Shown: positions 1-7,401 of the stretch, one piece after another | How positions within the stretch are numbered: the stretch's first letter is position 1 | How the letters are laid out: each line of letters opens with the position of its first letter | Origin: Clostridia bacterium | GTDB lineage: Bacteria > Aerophobota > Aerophobia > Aerophobales > AE-B3A | Reading direction: 5' to 3' | NCBI GenBank assembly: GCA_030610745.1 | Contig: JAUWRC010000004.1 | Span: forward strand, 1-29,536 | Length of the DNA: 29,536 bases | Notes under the pieces: model-generated | Told to the model about the DNA's origin: nothing | Seen by the model: the letters and a program-made list of their open reading frames with translations, nothing else | Databases searched by the model: none | Position numbers and translations under genes: made by a program

Positions 1-769
1 GTTCCAGGCAAGCCTCCAGAAGAAGCTTTTCCCGGAGGGGATCGCCTATGGCGACTGCGGATGTCTCCTGCTCCGATTCATCCGTAAAGTCTCGCGAGGC
101 AAAACTAGCACCTCCCAAACCATCTCTACCAGTATCTGCTCCCACATAGAAGACAAGATTTCCTACTCCACTAGCCTTTGCCCTTATAAGCTCATCCTTG
201 TTCACTACCCCCACACACATTACGTTAACCAAGGGATTCCCTTCATAAGTCTCATCAAAATAGATTTCTCCTCCTATAGTGGGAATACCGACGGAATTGC
301 CATAGGTAGTACTTCCCTTCATTACTTCGGTGAATAGATGGCGATTGTGCTCGCTATCTAGACGCCCAAAGCGCAGGAAGCTAAGAAGAGCAATGGGCCT
401 TGCTCCCATAGTGAAAATATCCCTGAGGACGCCTCCTACACCGGTAGCAGCTCCTTGAAAGGGCTCTACCGCACTGGGATGATTATGAGATTCGGCCTTC
501 ATCACCACAGCTAATCCCCCGCCGATGTCGATGACTCCAGCATTTTCCTCCCCTGCTTTTACTAAAATATTTTTCCCCGAAGTAGGAAACAATTTCAAAA
601 CAGGTTTTGAGCTCTTGTAGCTGCAGTGCTCACTCCACATAGCAGAAAAGATACCCAGTTCGGTAAAATTAGGCTCTCGGCCCAGGATATCTTTTATCTT
701 ATTGTACTCCTCCTCACTCAGTCCCTCTGCTTTAACCAGCTCCCAGGTTATCTTCTTTGGTTCTTTCAC
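1..769 (-). CDS. purL: Phosphoribosylformylglycinamidine synthase subunit PurL, N-terminal part
   Basis: PurL converts FGAR to FGAM in purine synthesis, using ATP and glutamine-derived ammonia. The minus-strand frame translates to a continuous PurL-like N-terminal half. Visible motifs are WSEHCSYKSSK near residue 45, the MKAESHNHPSAVEPFQGAATG block, and GADTGRDGLGGASFAS, all hallmarks of the family. The start is a GTG at 769 preceded by TAGGAGGAGCAAA, a strong ribosome site; no ATG fits. The gene begins 13 nt after the nrdG stop, so it is probably the third gene of an nrdD-nrdG-purL operon. About 256 codons are present and the C-terminus lies beyond the window edge. The opening residues (KKITWELVKAEGLSEEEY) fit the stand-alone, small PurL type rather than the large fused enzyme. 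Confidence 0.96.
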   Translation of the reverse strand, partial: MKEPKKITWELVKAEGLSEEEYNKIKDILGREPNFTELGIFSAMWSEHCSYKSSKPVLKLFPTSGKNILVKAGEENAGVIDIGGGLAVVMKAESHNHPSAVEPFQGAATGVGGVLRDIFTMGARPIALLSFLRFGRLDSEHNRHLFTEVMKGSTTYGNSVGIPTIGGEIYFDETYEGNPLVNVMCVGVVNKDELIRAKASGVGNLVFYVGADTGRDGLGGASFASRDFTDESEQETSAVAIGDPLREKLLLEACLE

Positions 770-782
770 TTTGCTCCTCCTA

Positions 783-1493
783 TCAAGCCCTGACACTCAC
801 TTCTCTTACATAATTTCCTGCTTTCTCTCTCATTTCCTCCAGTTGGGCTTTAGAATATGGCTTTATCTCTTCATATCGTTTATCCAGAGTTTTTTCTGGT
901 AAAAATTGCTGCAGGATATATCTTTGCCCTCCTTTGATTTGCCTGGCAATCTCTAATATGGCTTCTTTATCAAGAAGCTGGGGAACGACAGTAGTTCTGA
1001 ACTCATAATCAATCTCGGATCCCAATCCCAGTAATATATCCACGCTTTTTTTGACCTTTACCAATAAATCTTTCTGGTTAATTCCGGCTGCCTCTTTGTA
1101 TTTTTCCCACTTAAGCGGCGCCTTAATATCCAGAGCAATGAAGTCTACTATTCTTTCTTCAATCAAATCCTTTAGCATCTGGGGATTAGTGCCGTTAGTC
1201 TCTATTTCCACCAAAAACCCTCTTTTCTTTATTTTGCGGATAAAAAGAGGAAGACTTTTGTGAATCGTTGGCTCTCCACCGGTAATAGCCAGACCATCCA
1301 GCCATTTTTTTTTGGAAACGAGGTGCTCTATCACCTCTTTTTCGCTGATGGAAGGAAGACTGTCGGGACCCAACACAAGATCAGGATTCTGGCAAAAAGG
1401 GCAGCGAAAATTGCAATTTGCAGTAAAGACCACAGAAACAATTTTACCCGGATACTCAATAAGAGAAGTTTTAATAAAGCCTTTGAATTTCAT
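783..1493 (-). CDS. nrdG: Anaerobic ribonucleoside-triphosphate reductase activating protein (radical SAM)
   Basis: This radical SAM activase generates the glycyl radical on NrdD. The cluster motif CNFRCPFC (CX3CX2C) lies near residues 28-35, followed by the radical SAM GGEP motif (ITGGEPTIHK). At about 236 residues it is longer than the short enterobacterial NrdG and resembles the longer form found in many anaerobes. I chose the ATG at 1493 (MKFKGFIKTSLIEYPGK) because family members start with this FKGFIKTSLIEYPG-like segment. The longer reading from 1514 adds seven residues from an AT-rich repeat-like stretch. Neither start has a good Shine-Dalgarno sequence. It lies downstream of nrdD on the same strand, separated by a family A palindrome. 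Confidence 0.93.
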   Translation of the reverse strand: MKFKGFIKTSLIEYPGKIVSVVFTANCNFRCPFCQNPDLVLGPDSLPSISEKEVIEHLVSKKKWLDGLAITGGEPTIHKSLPLFIRKIKKRGFLVEIETNGTNPQMLKDLIEERIVDFIALDIKAPLKWEKYKEAAGINQKDLLVKVKKSVDILLGLGSEIDYEFRTTVVPQLLDKEAILEIARQIKGGQRYILQQFLPEKTLDKRYEEIKPYSKAQLEEMREKAGNYVREVSVRA

Positions 1494-1555
1494 ATAAATT
1501 AGTGAATAGTTCATTGTTCATAGTTCATCGATATAAAAAAGCGATAAAAATTAAG

Positions 1556-1602
1556 GTAGCGGTCGGATTTATCCGACATTGTGCGATAAATCGCACCGCT
1601 AC
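1556..1602. repeat. Family A nested palindrome, copy A1
   Basis: An outer perfect inverted repeat GTAGCGGT (1556-1563) / ACCGCTAC (1595-1602) encloses two hairpins of the same design: GTCGGAT-TT-ATCCGAC (1562-1577) and GTGCGAT-AA-ATCGCAC (1581-1596). As a single strand it would fold as a three-way junction. It sits in the nrdD-nrdG gap, 13 nt from the nrdD stop. Related copies are at 11841-11912, 15426-15454 and 16377-16398. The layout resembles REP/BIME elements, but I do not recognise the family. Confidence 0.85.
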
Positions 1603-1615
1603 TATCCACTACCCG

Positions 1616-3727
1616 CTATACGCTGTTTTTAGCAAATTCCTTTTCCAGAGCGAGCTTTTCTTTGTATACCAATCTCTGCCTGAACTCCTCCTGTTTGCCC
1701 TCATTCCAGTTTCTCACTGGTCTAAAGTAACCTACTACCCGACTGTAAACATCAGCCTCTTTTCCGCACTTGGGACAGCGAGGATGCTCTCCTGATAGAT
1801 AACCATGGTCAGGACAGATAGAGAAAGTTGGCGTTATGGTGATATAAGGAAGCCTTGTATTGTAGGTTATTTTTTTAAGTAATCTTTTAACAGTCTCTCC
1901 AGAAGACATTCTTTCTCCTAAAAATGTGTGAAATACAGTTCGTCCGGTATATAAAATTTGCAGCCCTTCCTGATGTTCCAAAGCTTCTATAACATCCTCC
2001 GTCTTATTTACGGGCAGGAGAGAGGAATTTGTATAATAAGGAGTTTCTTTTCCAGCAGTAATAATATCCGGGTATTTTCTTTTATCCGTACGAGCTAACC
2101 TGTAAGAAGTGCCTTCAGCCGGGACAGCCTCTAAGTTATAAATGTGGCCTGTCTCTTCCTGGAAGTCAGAAAGCTTTGCCCTCATAAATTCTAAGGCTTC
2201 TAAAGCAAAGTTCCTACCTTCTTTGCAAGCTATGTCTTTCTTTAGCAAATTTAAACAAGCTTCATTCATACCAATGGGACCAATGGTGGAGAAGTGATTT
2301 TTTAAGGTTCCTAAGTATCTTTTGGTATAGGGCAAAAGACCTCCCTCCATATTCTTGTTTACTATCTCTCTTTTGATTTCAAGAGAAGTTTTAGCCAGAC
2401 CCATGAAATATTCTAATCTATCAAAAAACTCGTTTTTATTTTTGGATAGATAAGCTATTCTGGGCATATTGATGGTAACTACACCTATGCTTCCTGTAGA
2501 ATCACCCGAACCAAAAAGTCCACCGGTAACATTCCTATCTAATTGTCTTAGATCCAGACGAAGTCGACAGCACATACTCCTCACATCGCTGGGATTCAAG
2601 TCACTGTTGATAAAATTGGAGAAATAGGGGAGTCCGTATTTTGCCGTCATCTCAAAAAGTAGTTTCGCGTTTTCATTTTCCCAATCAAAATCTCGAGTCA
2701 AATTGTAAGTAGGGATAGGAAAAGTAAAGGGTCTTCCACGCATATCCCCTTCTGTCAAGACCTCGATGAAGGCCTTGTTGATTAAATCCATCTCTTTTTG
2801 ATAATCGCCGTAGGTTTCTTTCAGTAATTTTCCTCCAAAGACAACCGGTTGGTTTTTAAGATCGGCGGGAACAGTCCAATCAAAGGTCAGATTAGTGAAG
2901 GGAGATTGGCCGCCCCAGCGGGAAGTTATATTTAAATTAAAGACAAATTTTTGCACCGCTTGCTTAACCTCGTTATAATTTAAGGCATCTTTTCTGACCA
3001 GAGGAGCTAAATAGGTATCTATAGAATTAAATGCCTGGGCACCGGCCCACTCATTTTGCAAGGTACCAATGAAATTAGCCATTTGAAGAAGTGCTGTATC
3101 CAGATGCCTGGCTGGCTTAGACTCTACGACTCCCGGAACACCGTTAAATCCTTCAAAAAGCAGCTTGCTTATACTCCAGCCGGCACAATATCCTGTAATG
3201 CCGAAATATAAATCATGCAGGTGAATATCACCATTGCGGTGAGCATCGGCTATTTCCATAGGATAAATTCTATCCAAGCTATAATCAGTAATCACAGAGC
3301 CAGCTACATGGAGCATAAGGCCTGACATAGAGTATCCTATATTGCTGTTCTCCCTTACTCTCCAATCTATTTGAGAGAGGTAATCACTAACTATCTTTTC
3401 TACTTCCAGAAAAGTAGTCTGTATCTTCCTTAAGCTCTCATGCTGTTTTCGGTAAAGGATGTAGGCTTTGGCCGTTCTTGCGTGTCCTTCTTCAATTAAG
3501 GCCTTTTCCACTACATCCTGGACATCCTCTACACCAGGAATCTCGGAGGGAAATTTTTCTTCCAGCAAAGCTACCACCCGAGTTGACAATCTTTCTGCCA
3601 GCTTTCTATCTCTTCCCCCTACTGCCTGTGCAGCGGCCCAAATAGCTTTGGTGATTTTTTCCTCATCAAAATCAACTATCCTTCCGTCCCTTTTACGAAT
3701 TTTGCTGATCTTAGCCATAGGTGTCAT
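1616..3727 (-). CDS. nrdD: Anaerobic ribonucleoside-triphosphate reductase, class III
   Basis: NrdD reduces ribonucleoside triphosphates to deoxyribonucleotides in the absence of oxygen with a glycyl radical. An N-terminal ATP-cone (KIRKRDGRIVDFDEEKI) covers roughly residues 5-95. The C-terminus has the zinc-binding cysteines (CPDHGY..., CPKCG) and the glycyl radical loop RVVGYFRPV, with the radical glycine near residue 666. The length of 703 residues is normal. I chose the ATG at 3727 because GAGGAGGAAGTTGG precedes it at ideal spacing; the ATG at 3757 lies upstream of that site. It heads a probable operon with nrdG and purL. It is the only ribonucleotide reductase seen here, which suggests but does not prove an anaerobic life. 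Confidence 0.97.
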   Translation of the reverse strand: MTPMAKISKIRKRDGRIVDFDEEKITKAIWAAAQAVGGRDRKLAERLSTRVVALLEEKFPSEIPGVEDVQDVVEKALIEEGHARTAKAYILYRKQHESLRKIQTTFLEVEKIVSDYLSQIDWRVRENSNIGYSMSGLMLHVAGSVITDYSLDRIYPMEIADAHRNGDIHLHDLYFGITGYCAGWSISKLLFEGFNGVPGVVESKPARHLDTALLQMANFIGTLQNEWAGAQAFNSIDTYLAPLVRKDALNYNEVKQAVQKFVFNLNITSRWGGQSPFTNLTFDWTVPADLKNQPVVFGGKLLKETYGDYQKEMDLINKAFIEVLTEGDMRGRPFTFPIPTYNLTRDFDWENENAKLLFEMTAKYGLPYFSNFINSDLNPSDVRSMCCRLRLDLRQLDRNVTGGLFGSGDSTGSIGVVTINMPRIAYLSKNKNEFFDRLEYFMGLAKTSLEIKREIVNKNMEGGLLPYTKRYLGTLKNHFSTIGPIGMNEACLNLLKKDIACKEGRNFALEALEFMRAKLSDFQEETGHIYNLEAVPAEGTSYRLARTDKRKYPDIITAGKETPYYTNSSLLPVNKTEDVIEALEHQEGLQILYTGRTVFHTFLGERMSSGETVKRLLKKITYNTRLPYITITPTFSICPDHGYLSGEHPRCPKCGKEADVYSRVVGYFRPVRNWNEGKQEEFRQRLVYKEKLALEKEFAKNSV

Positions 3728-3784
3728 CCAACTTCCTCCTCTTTTTTTATATTCCAAAGAAAAACCCTTTCCTTTACTTACATC

Positions 3785-3820
3785 ATCTTAGCAAAAAAAT
3801 GGCTAAAAGTAAATTATCTT
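3785..3820. repeat. Family G block, copy G1
   Basis: A roughly 36-nt block running from ATCTTAGCAAAAAAA to AGTAAATTATCTT recurs with few changes at 11983-12017. Both copies lie between the start of a minus-strand housekeeping gene (nrdD, mnmG) and a plus-strand TA module. It contains a weak TTAGC/GCTAA inverted repeat around the A-tract. Function unknown; it could be a shared upstream or flanking sequence of the TA cassettes. Confidence 0.6.
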
Positions 3821-3847
3821 GACATTAGTCGCTCAATCGTCTATACT
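3819..3847 (+). promoter_or_regulatory. Sigma-70-type promoter of the RHH/RelE module
   Basis: TTGACA (3819-3824) and TATACT (3842-3847) are separated by exactly 17 nt, a near-perfect vegetative promoter pointing at the antitoxin gene 29 nt downstream. Transcription should start near 3854, inside or next to the palindrome at 3846-3855. Confidence 0.8.
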
Positions 3848-3855
3848 ACTAGTAG
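3846..3855. promoter_or_regulatory. Palindrome overlapping the -10 box, candidate antitoxin operator
   Basis: CTACTAGTAG is a perfect 10-bp palindrome overlapping the end of the -10 box and the expected start site. Ribbon-helix-helix antitoxins commonly repress their own operon through short palindromes at this place. The role is inferred from position only. Confidence 0.45.
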
Positions 3856-3875
3856 CACAAGGAGGTGATATTATT

Positions 3876-4115
3876 ATGTCTACAGCTACAATTCGCATTC
3901 CAGAAAAGAAAAGGGATACCCTCAAGATTATCGCTAGTATAGAAAAAAGGGAGATGAAGGAAATACTCTCTGAACTCATAGATGAGTATATTAAGAGGCA
4001 TAAAGAAACCCTTGAGATTCTTTCCAGACCAGAATGGCTAGAAATGATTGAGAAGGGTAAGAAAGAGGTGGCAAAAAAAATCAAAGGAAAAACACTTAAT
4101 GAATTGGAAGATTGA
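3876..4115 (+). CDS. Ribbon-helix-helix-type antitoxin
   Basis: A 79-residue protein. The N-terminus STATIRIPEKKRDTLKIIASIEKREMKE has the short beta strand plus two helices expected of a ribbon-helix-helix (CopG/MetJ-like) DNA-binding fold. The charged C-terminal part would bind the toxin. The start at 3876 is preceded by AAGGAGGTGA; an earlier in-frame ATG at 3819 lies inside the promoter and is rejected. It overlaps the toxin gene by 17 nt, the usual translational coupling of TA pairs. The consensus promoter and palindrome just upstream suggest autoregulation. Family assignment rests on fold pattern and neighbour, not on a strong signature. Confidence 0.75.
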   Translation: MSTATIRIPEKKRDTLKIIASIEKREMKEILSELIDEYIKRHKETLEILSRPEWLEMIEKGKKEVAKKIKGKTLNELED

Positions 4116-4365
4116 AGTTAAGCCAACAGCAGAAAAGTATTACTTAAAACTGGACAAGAAGACAAGAAAAAGAGTCAAAAAAGCCCTACAGGAATTAGAG
4201 CAAAAGGAAAATCTCCTATTACACCCTTCTGTAAGACCCTTGACGGGAAAGCTTCATGGAGATTATCGTTTGAGACTTGGTGGTTGGAGACTTCTCTTCA
4301 CCCCAGACAAAGAGAAAAAGATTATCCATGTTTACGCAATTCTTCCCCGGGGTGATGCATATTAA
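4099..4365 (+). CDS. RelE/ParE-superfamily toxin
   Basis: An 88-residue basic protein beginning MNWKIEVKPTAEKYYLKLD. The family layout is visible: a first strand, two helices (KKTRKRVKKALQELEQ), then a beta sheet with KLHGDYRLRLGGWRLLFTPD and the ending VYAILPRGDAY, close to the typical RelE/ParE ending with an R-x-x-x-Y. RelE types cleave mRNA on the ribosome and ParE types poison gyrase; sequence alone does not decide between them. The start at 4099 overlaps the antitoxin end. The longer reading from 4048 would add 17 residues read out of frame through the antitoxin and is unlikely. Confidence 0.85.
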   Translation: MNWKIEVKPTAEKYYLKLDKKTRKRVKKALQELEQKENLLLHPSVRPLTGKLHGDYRLRLGGWRLLFTPDKEKKIIHVYAILPRGDAY

Positions 4366-4417
4366 CCAAAAATTAAAAAAGATGATCAGTGGATTAGTTG
4401 ATTGAGCTAGAAAGAAG

Positions 4418-4477
4418 TTAATTTAGTTGATTAGTGAATTGAGAGATTAGGAAAAAAGAAACTAATCAACTAATTAA
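4418..4477. repeat. AT-rich inverted repeat (family F) between convergent genes
   Basis: TTAATTTAGTTGATTAG (4418-4434) is complementary, apart from one extra T, to CTAATCAACTAATTAA (4462-4477). The 4366-4493 gap between the toxin and guaA ends consists mostly of such TTAGTTGATTAG-like sequence. It might act as a weak bidirectional terminator, but no clear U-tract follows. Similar AT-rich words occur at 21475-21512, 24645-24690 and 28845-28936. Confidence 0.6.
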
Positions 4478-4493
4478 CTTGAGAATCCGAGGG

Positions 4494-6050
4494 CTACCAC
4501 TCCCACTCAATAGTGCTAGGGGGCTTGGAGCTAATATCGTATACTACTCTGTTTACCCCCTTTACCTCATTGATAATTCTGTTAGAGATTTTCTCCAAAA
4601 TCTGGTAAGGGATCTTAGCCCAGTCAGCAGTCATGGCATCCACGCTGGTAACAATACGCAGAGCAATGGTGTATTCATAAGTGCGCTCATCCCCCATCAC
4701 TCCTACGCTTTTTATAGGAAGTAGTACAGCAAACGACTGCCAGATTTCTGAAAACTTCCCATACTTTCTCATCTCCTCCATAACTCTTAAATCTGCCTGC
4801 CGAAGAATTCTCAATCGCTCTCGGGTAACTTCTCCTACAATTCTTACTGCCAGACCCGGCCCAGGAAAGGGTTGTCTTTTCATTATCGCTTCTGGCAGGC
4901 CCAATTCCCTCCCCAGAATCCTTACCTCATCCTTAAATAAATCTCGTAAGGGTTCAAGAAGCTTAAAATGCATATCTTTAGGTAGTCCACCTACATTATG
5001 ATGGCTTTTAATGACAGCAGAAGAGCCTCCTTTGGCAGAACGACTTTCAATCACATCCGGATAAAGGGTGCCCTGGGCAAGAAAATCCACCTGTCCAAAT
5101 TTTCTTGCTTCCTCTGTAAAAACCCGAATGAACTCTTCTCCAATGATCTTCCTTTTCTTTTCTGGATCAGTTACCCCGGCTAATCTATTCAAAAACCTAT
5201 TTCTTACTTGAACATAGTGAAGATTAAAATGAAAATGTTCGGCAAAGGTCCTCCTTACCTCGTCCGCCTCCCCTTCACGGAGAAGCCCATGATTAACAAA
5301 TACACATCCCAATCTCTGGCCAATAGCCTTATTTACCAGGGCAGCCGTCACTGACGAATCCACTCCTCCACTTAAAGCACAAACCACCTTACCCTTACCT
5401 ACTTTTTTTCTTATTTCTTCAAGCGAGTAGTCAATAAAGGAGTTCATCGTCCACTGCCCGGAACATCCACATATTCTGAAGAAGAAATTCCTCATTATCT
5501 CTTTTCCCTGAGAAGTATGGGCAACCTCAGGATGAAATTGAACCCCATATAATTTCTCGCTTTTGTTCCTCATGCTGGCTGCGGGACAATCCTGAGTATG
5601 AGCAATGACCTCAAACCCAGGGGGGACCTTTGTTATCTTATCCCCGTGACTCATCCAAACATCTAAAGAAGCTCCCAGTCCATAAAAAAGGTCTTCACCA
5701 TTATCTACAAATAACTTACTTTTCCCATCTTCCCTTTTCGGAGTGGAAGTAATCCTGCCCCCCATAAAATGCCCTAATAGCTGCATCCCATAGCAGATTC
5801 CTAATATGGGAATTCCTAAGTTAAAGATGCCTCTGTGAGGCAGGGGAACTCCTCTTTCAGCTAGACTAGCCGGGCCGCCAGATAGAATAATGCCCTTAGG
5901 ATTCAGACTAAGTAATTCAGAAGGAGTAGTGTCAAAAGGAAGAAGTCTACAATAAACCTGATTTTCTCTAACTCGACGGGCAATGAGTTGATTATATTGT
6001 GAGCCAAAATCCAGAACGGCTATCATTTCCTGGGAAGATTTTTTAGACAT
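4494..6050 (-). CDS. guaA: GMP synthase (glutamine-hydrolysing)
   Basis: GuaA aminates XMP to GMP using ATP and glutamine. The N-terminal class I glutamine amidotransferase domain shows FGSQYNQLIARRVRE, the nucleophile elbow GICYGMQLLG with the catalytic cysteine, and the FHPEVAHT histidine-glutamate pair. The ATP pyrophosphatase domain follows with the PP-loop ALSGGVDSSVTAALV near residue 230. The C-terminal dimerisation domain has PFPGPGLAVRI and ends in KPPSTIEWEW, the conserved end. At 518 residues it is full length. The ATG at 6050 has AAGGAAG upstream. It is monocistronic here and convergent with the TA pair. Confidence 0.97.
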   Translation of the reverse strand: MSKKSSQEMIAVLDFGSQYNQLIARRVRENQVYCRLLPFDTTPSELLSLNPKGIILSGGPASLAERGVPLPHRGIFNLGIPILGICYGMQLLGHFMGGRITSTPKREDGKSKLFVDNGEDLFYGLGASLDVWMSHGDKITKVPPGFEVIAHTQDCPAASMRNKSEKLYGVQFHPEVAHTSQGKEIMRNFFFRICGCSGQWTMNSFIDYSLEEIRKKVGKGKVVCALSGGVDSSVTAALVNKAIGQRLGCVFVNHGLLREGEADEVRRTFAEHFHFNLHYVQVRNRFLNRLAGVTDPEKKRKIIGEEFIRVFTEEARKFGQVDFLAQGTLYPDVIESRSAKGGSSAVIKSHHNVGGLPKDMHFKLLEPLRDLFKDEVRILGRELGLPEAIMKRQPFPGPGLAVRIVGEVTRERLRILRQADLRVMEEMRKYGKFSEIWQSFAVLLPIKSVGVMGDERTYEYTIALRIVTSVDAMTADWAKIPYQILEKISNRIINEVKGVNRVVYDISSKPPSTIEWEW

Positions 6051-6136
6051 TAACTACTTCCTTTATCTAAATCTATAGTGACATGCATTACTATTCCTTT
6101 TATTTACAAGGCTTAAGAGATATTCCTTTTCATATT

Positions 6137-6165
6137 ATTCTACCATATTTACAGAATCTGGGCAA
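6137..6165 (-). promoter_or_regulatory. Probable guaA promoter
   Basis: On the minus strand TTGCCC (6165-6160) and TAGAAT (6142-6137) are 17 nt apart. The -10 box is good and the -35 box only fair. The leader to the guaA start would be about 80 nt. Confidence 0.45.
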
Positions 6166-6247
6166 GAAAAGTTGAGAAGGGGGGAAGGGAAATTATTCCC
6201 CCAGGCGGCCCCTTTAGCTTGTTTTAAACTGCATTTACCCGATTCTT

Positions 6248-6276
6248 TTGACTTAATTAATATTTTGGTATATAAT
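6248..6276 (+). promoter_or_regulatory. Sigma-70-type promoter of the OmpA-domain gene
   Basis: TTGACT (6248-6253) and a perfect TATAAT (6271-6276) are separated by 17 nt. Transcription would begin near 6283, leaving a leader of about 100 nt before the ATG at 6381. Confidence 0.75.
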
Positions 6277-6380
6277 AATTCTGCGCTTCTCTATACACAA
6301 AAGGTGTATTTCGCTACCTCTTCATGAATTCACTGCCCGTTAGGCAAAATGCTCACTAAAGAAAAAAGGAGGCAATACCC

Positions 6381-7373
6381 ATGAGAATCAAAAATAAGGT
6401 AATATTCTGTCTGGTAGGCGGACTCTTGTTAGCAACCAGCATTGCCTTTGCCCAGAATGAGGATAAAGAAGGAAGCAAAGACCATCCACTCATTTCGCGG
6501 TTTCCTGGCTCAATCATCAAATATTACGATGTGAAGCAGTTTGATGAATACATTCTTCCTCTGGGAAAAGTTGAGCGGGAACGGGATGAGGACTACAAGT
6601 GGGTTTCTAATTTGACAAAAAGCAAACAATTAGAGGGAAAGATAACTCGCATCACCTATGAGGCTCCGAAGGATCGCTCAACACTTGAAATTTATCGTAA
6701 CTACGAGTTAGCTCTTAAGAAGGCTGGTGTTGAAATCTTGTTTACAAGCAGTGGTGAAGAGATTGGAGACTCATACGACTGGGTGAAATACTTTTATGGA
6801 TCTCTTAACCCTTTAAGAAAAGGAAGCGATGGATTAATAGCAGACGAAGACAGGTATCAGCGTTATCTCTCCGCAAAACTATCTTCTCCAGAGGCAGATG
6901 TGTATGTCTCCCTTTATGTATCCGGCGGATGGCTTTATCCGGCGGTTCAACTTGATGTTATTGAGGTTAAACCTATGGAGACAGGATTGGTCACAGTAAA
7001 TGCGGATGCATTAGCAGAAAATATAGCCAGAACCGGCCATGTAGCTGTTTATGGTATTTGCTTTGATACGGACAAGGCAGATGTAAAGCCAGAGTCTGAA
7101 CCAATTCTTCAAGAAATTGCCAAACTCCTTCAGCAGAATCCCGAACTTAAATTGTATATTGTAGGTCACACAGATAATGTAGGTGATTTAACTTACAACA
7201 TAGAACTTTCACGAGCTCGTGCTGATGCTGTGGTAACCAAACTTGTTTCTGAATATAGTATAAATGCAAAGCGGCTTGAGGCTCATGGTGTTGGGTTTTT
7301 GGCTCCCGTGGCTTCTAACAAAACCGAAGAAGGTCGTGCAAAGAACCGGCGGGTGGAGTTAGTAGGACAGTGA
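6381..7373 (+). CDS. Exported OmpA-family protein with DUF4892-like N-terminal part
   Basis: 330 residues. A signal peptide (basic start, hydrophobic FCLVGGLLLATSIAFA) ends with a likely AFA-Q cleavage near residue 24. The middle part begins DHPLISRFPGSIIKYYDVK and runs to about residue 200; this resembles the DUF4892-type domain found in front of OmpA domains. From about residue 220 there is an OmpA C-terminal domain: FDTDKADVKPESEPILQEIA, the VGHTDNVGD loop, LSRARADAVV, and NRRVELV near the end. In this family the conserved Asp and Arg bind diaminopimelate of peptidoglycan. It probably anchors an outer-membrane or periplasmic assembly to the cell wall and supports a diderm envelope. The ATG has AAAAGGAGGCAAT upstream. 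Confidence 0.88.
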   Translation: MRIKNKVIFCLVGGLLLATSIAFAQNEDKEGSKDHPLISRFPGSIIKYYDVKQFDEYILPLGKVERERDEDYKWVSNLTKSKQLEGKITRITYEAPKDRSTLEIYRNYELALKKAGVEILFTSSGEEIGDSYDWVKYFYGSLNPLRKGSDGLIADEDRYQRYLSAKLSSPEADVYVSLYVSGGWLYPAVQLDVIEVKPMETGLVTVNADALAENIARTGHVAVYGICFDTDKADVKPESEPILQEIAKLLQQNPELKLYIVGHTDNVGDLTYNIELSRARADAVVTKLVSEYSINAKRLEAHGVGFLAPVASNKTEEGRAKNRRVELVGQ

Positions 7374-7382
7374 AAAATATAA

Positions 7383-7400
7383 AAAATAGAACCGTCCCCT
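7383..7400. repeat. Fragment of a GTCCCC-type element (family J-like)
   Basis: AAAAATAGAACCGTCCCC sits in the 28-nt gap between two convergent genes. It resembles one arm of hairpin elements often seen beside REP-associated tyrosine transposases; the full hairpin type is at 26088-26158. No transposase gene is present here. Confidence 0.4.
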
Positions 7401-7401
7401 T

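Larger units (their letters stand above)
6051..6380. other. Divergent intergenic region between guaA and the OmpA-domain gene
   Basis: This 330-nt gap holds a probable promoter in each direction (separate entries) and a hairpin GGGGGAA (6180-6186) / TTCCCCC (6196-6202) with a 9-nt loop and no following T-run. No small ORF with a ribosome site and no guanine riboswitch core was seen in the guaA leader. Confidence 0.5.

Noticed and set aside
6051..6160. Guanine riboswitch upstream of guaA
   Set aside because: No conserved purine-riboswitch core was recognised in the short AT-rich leader.
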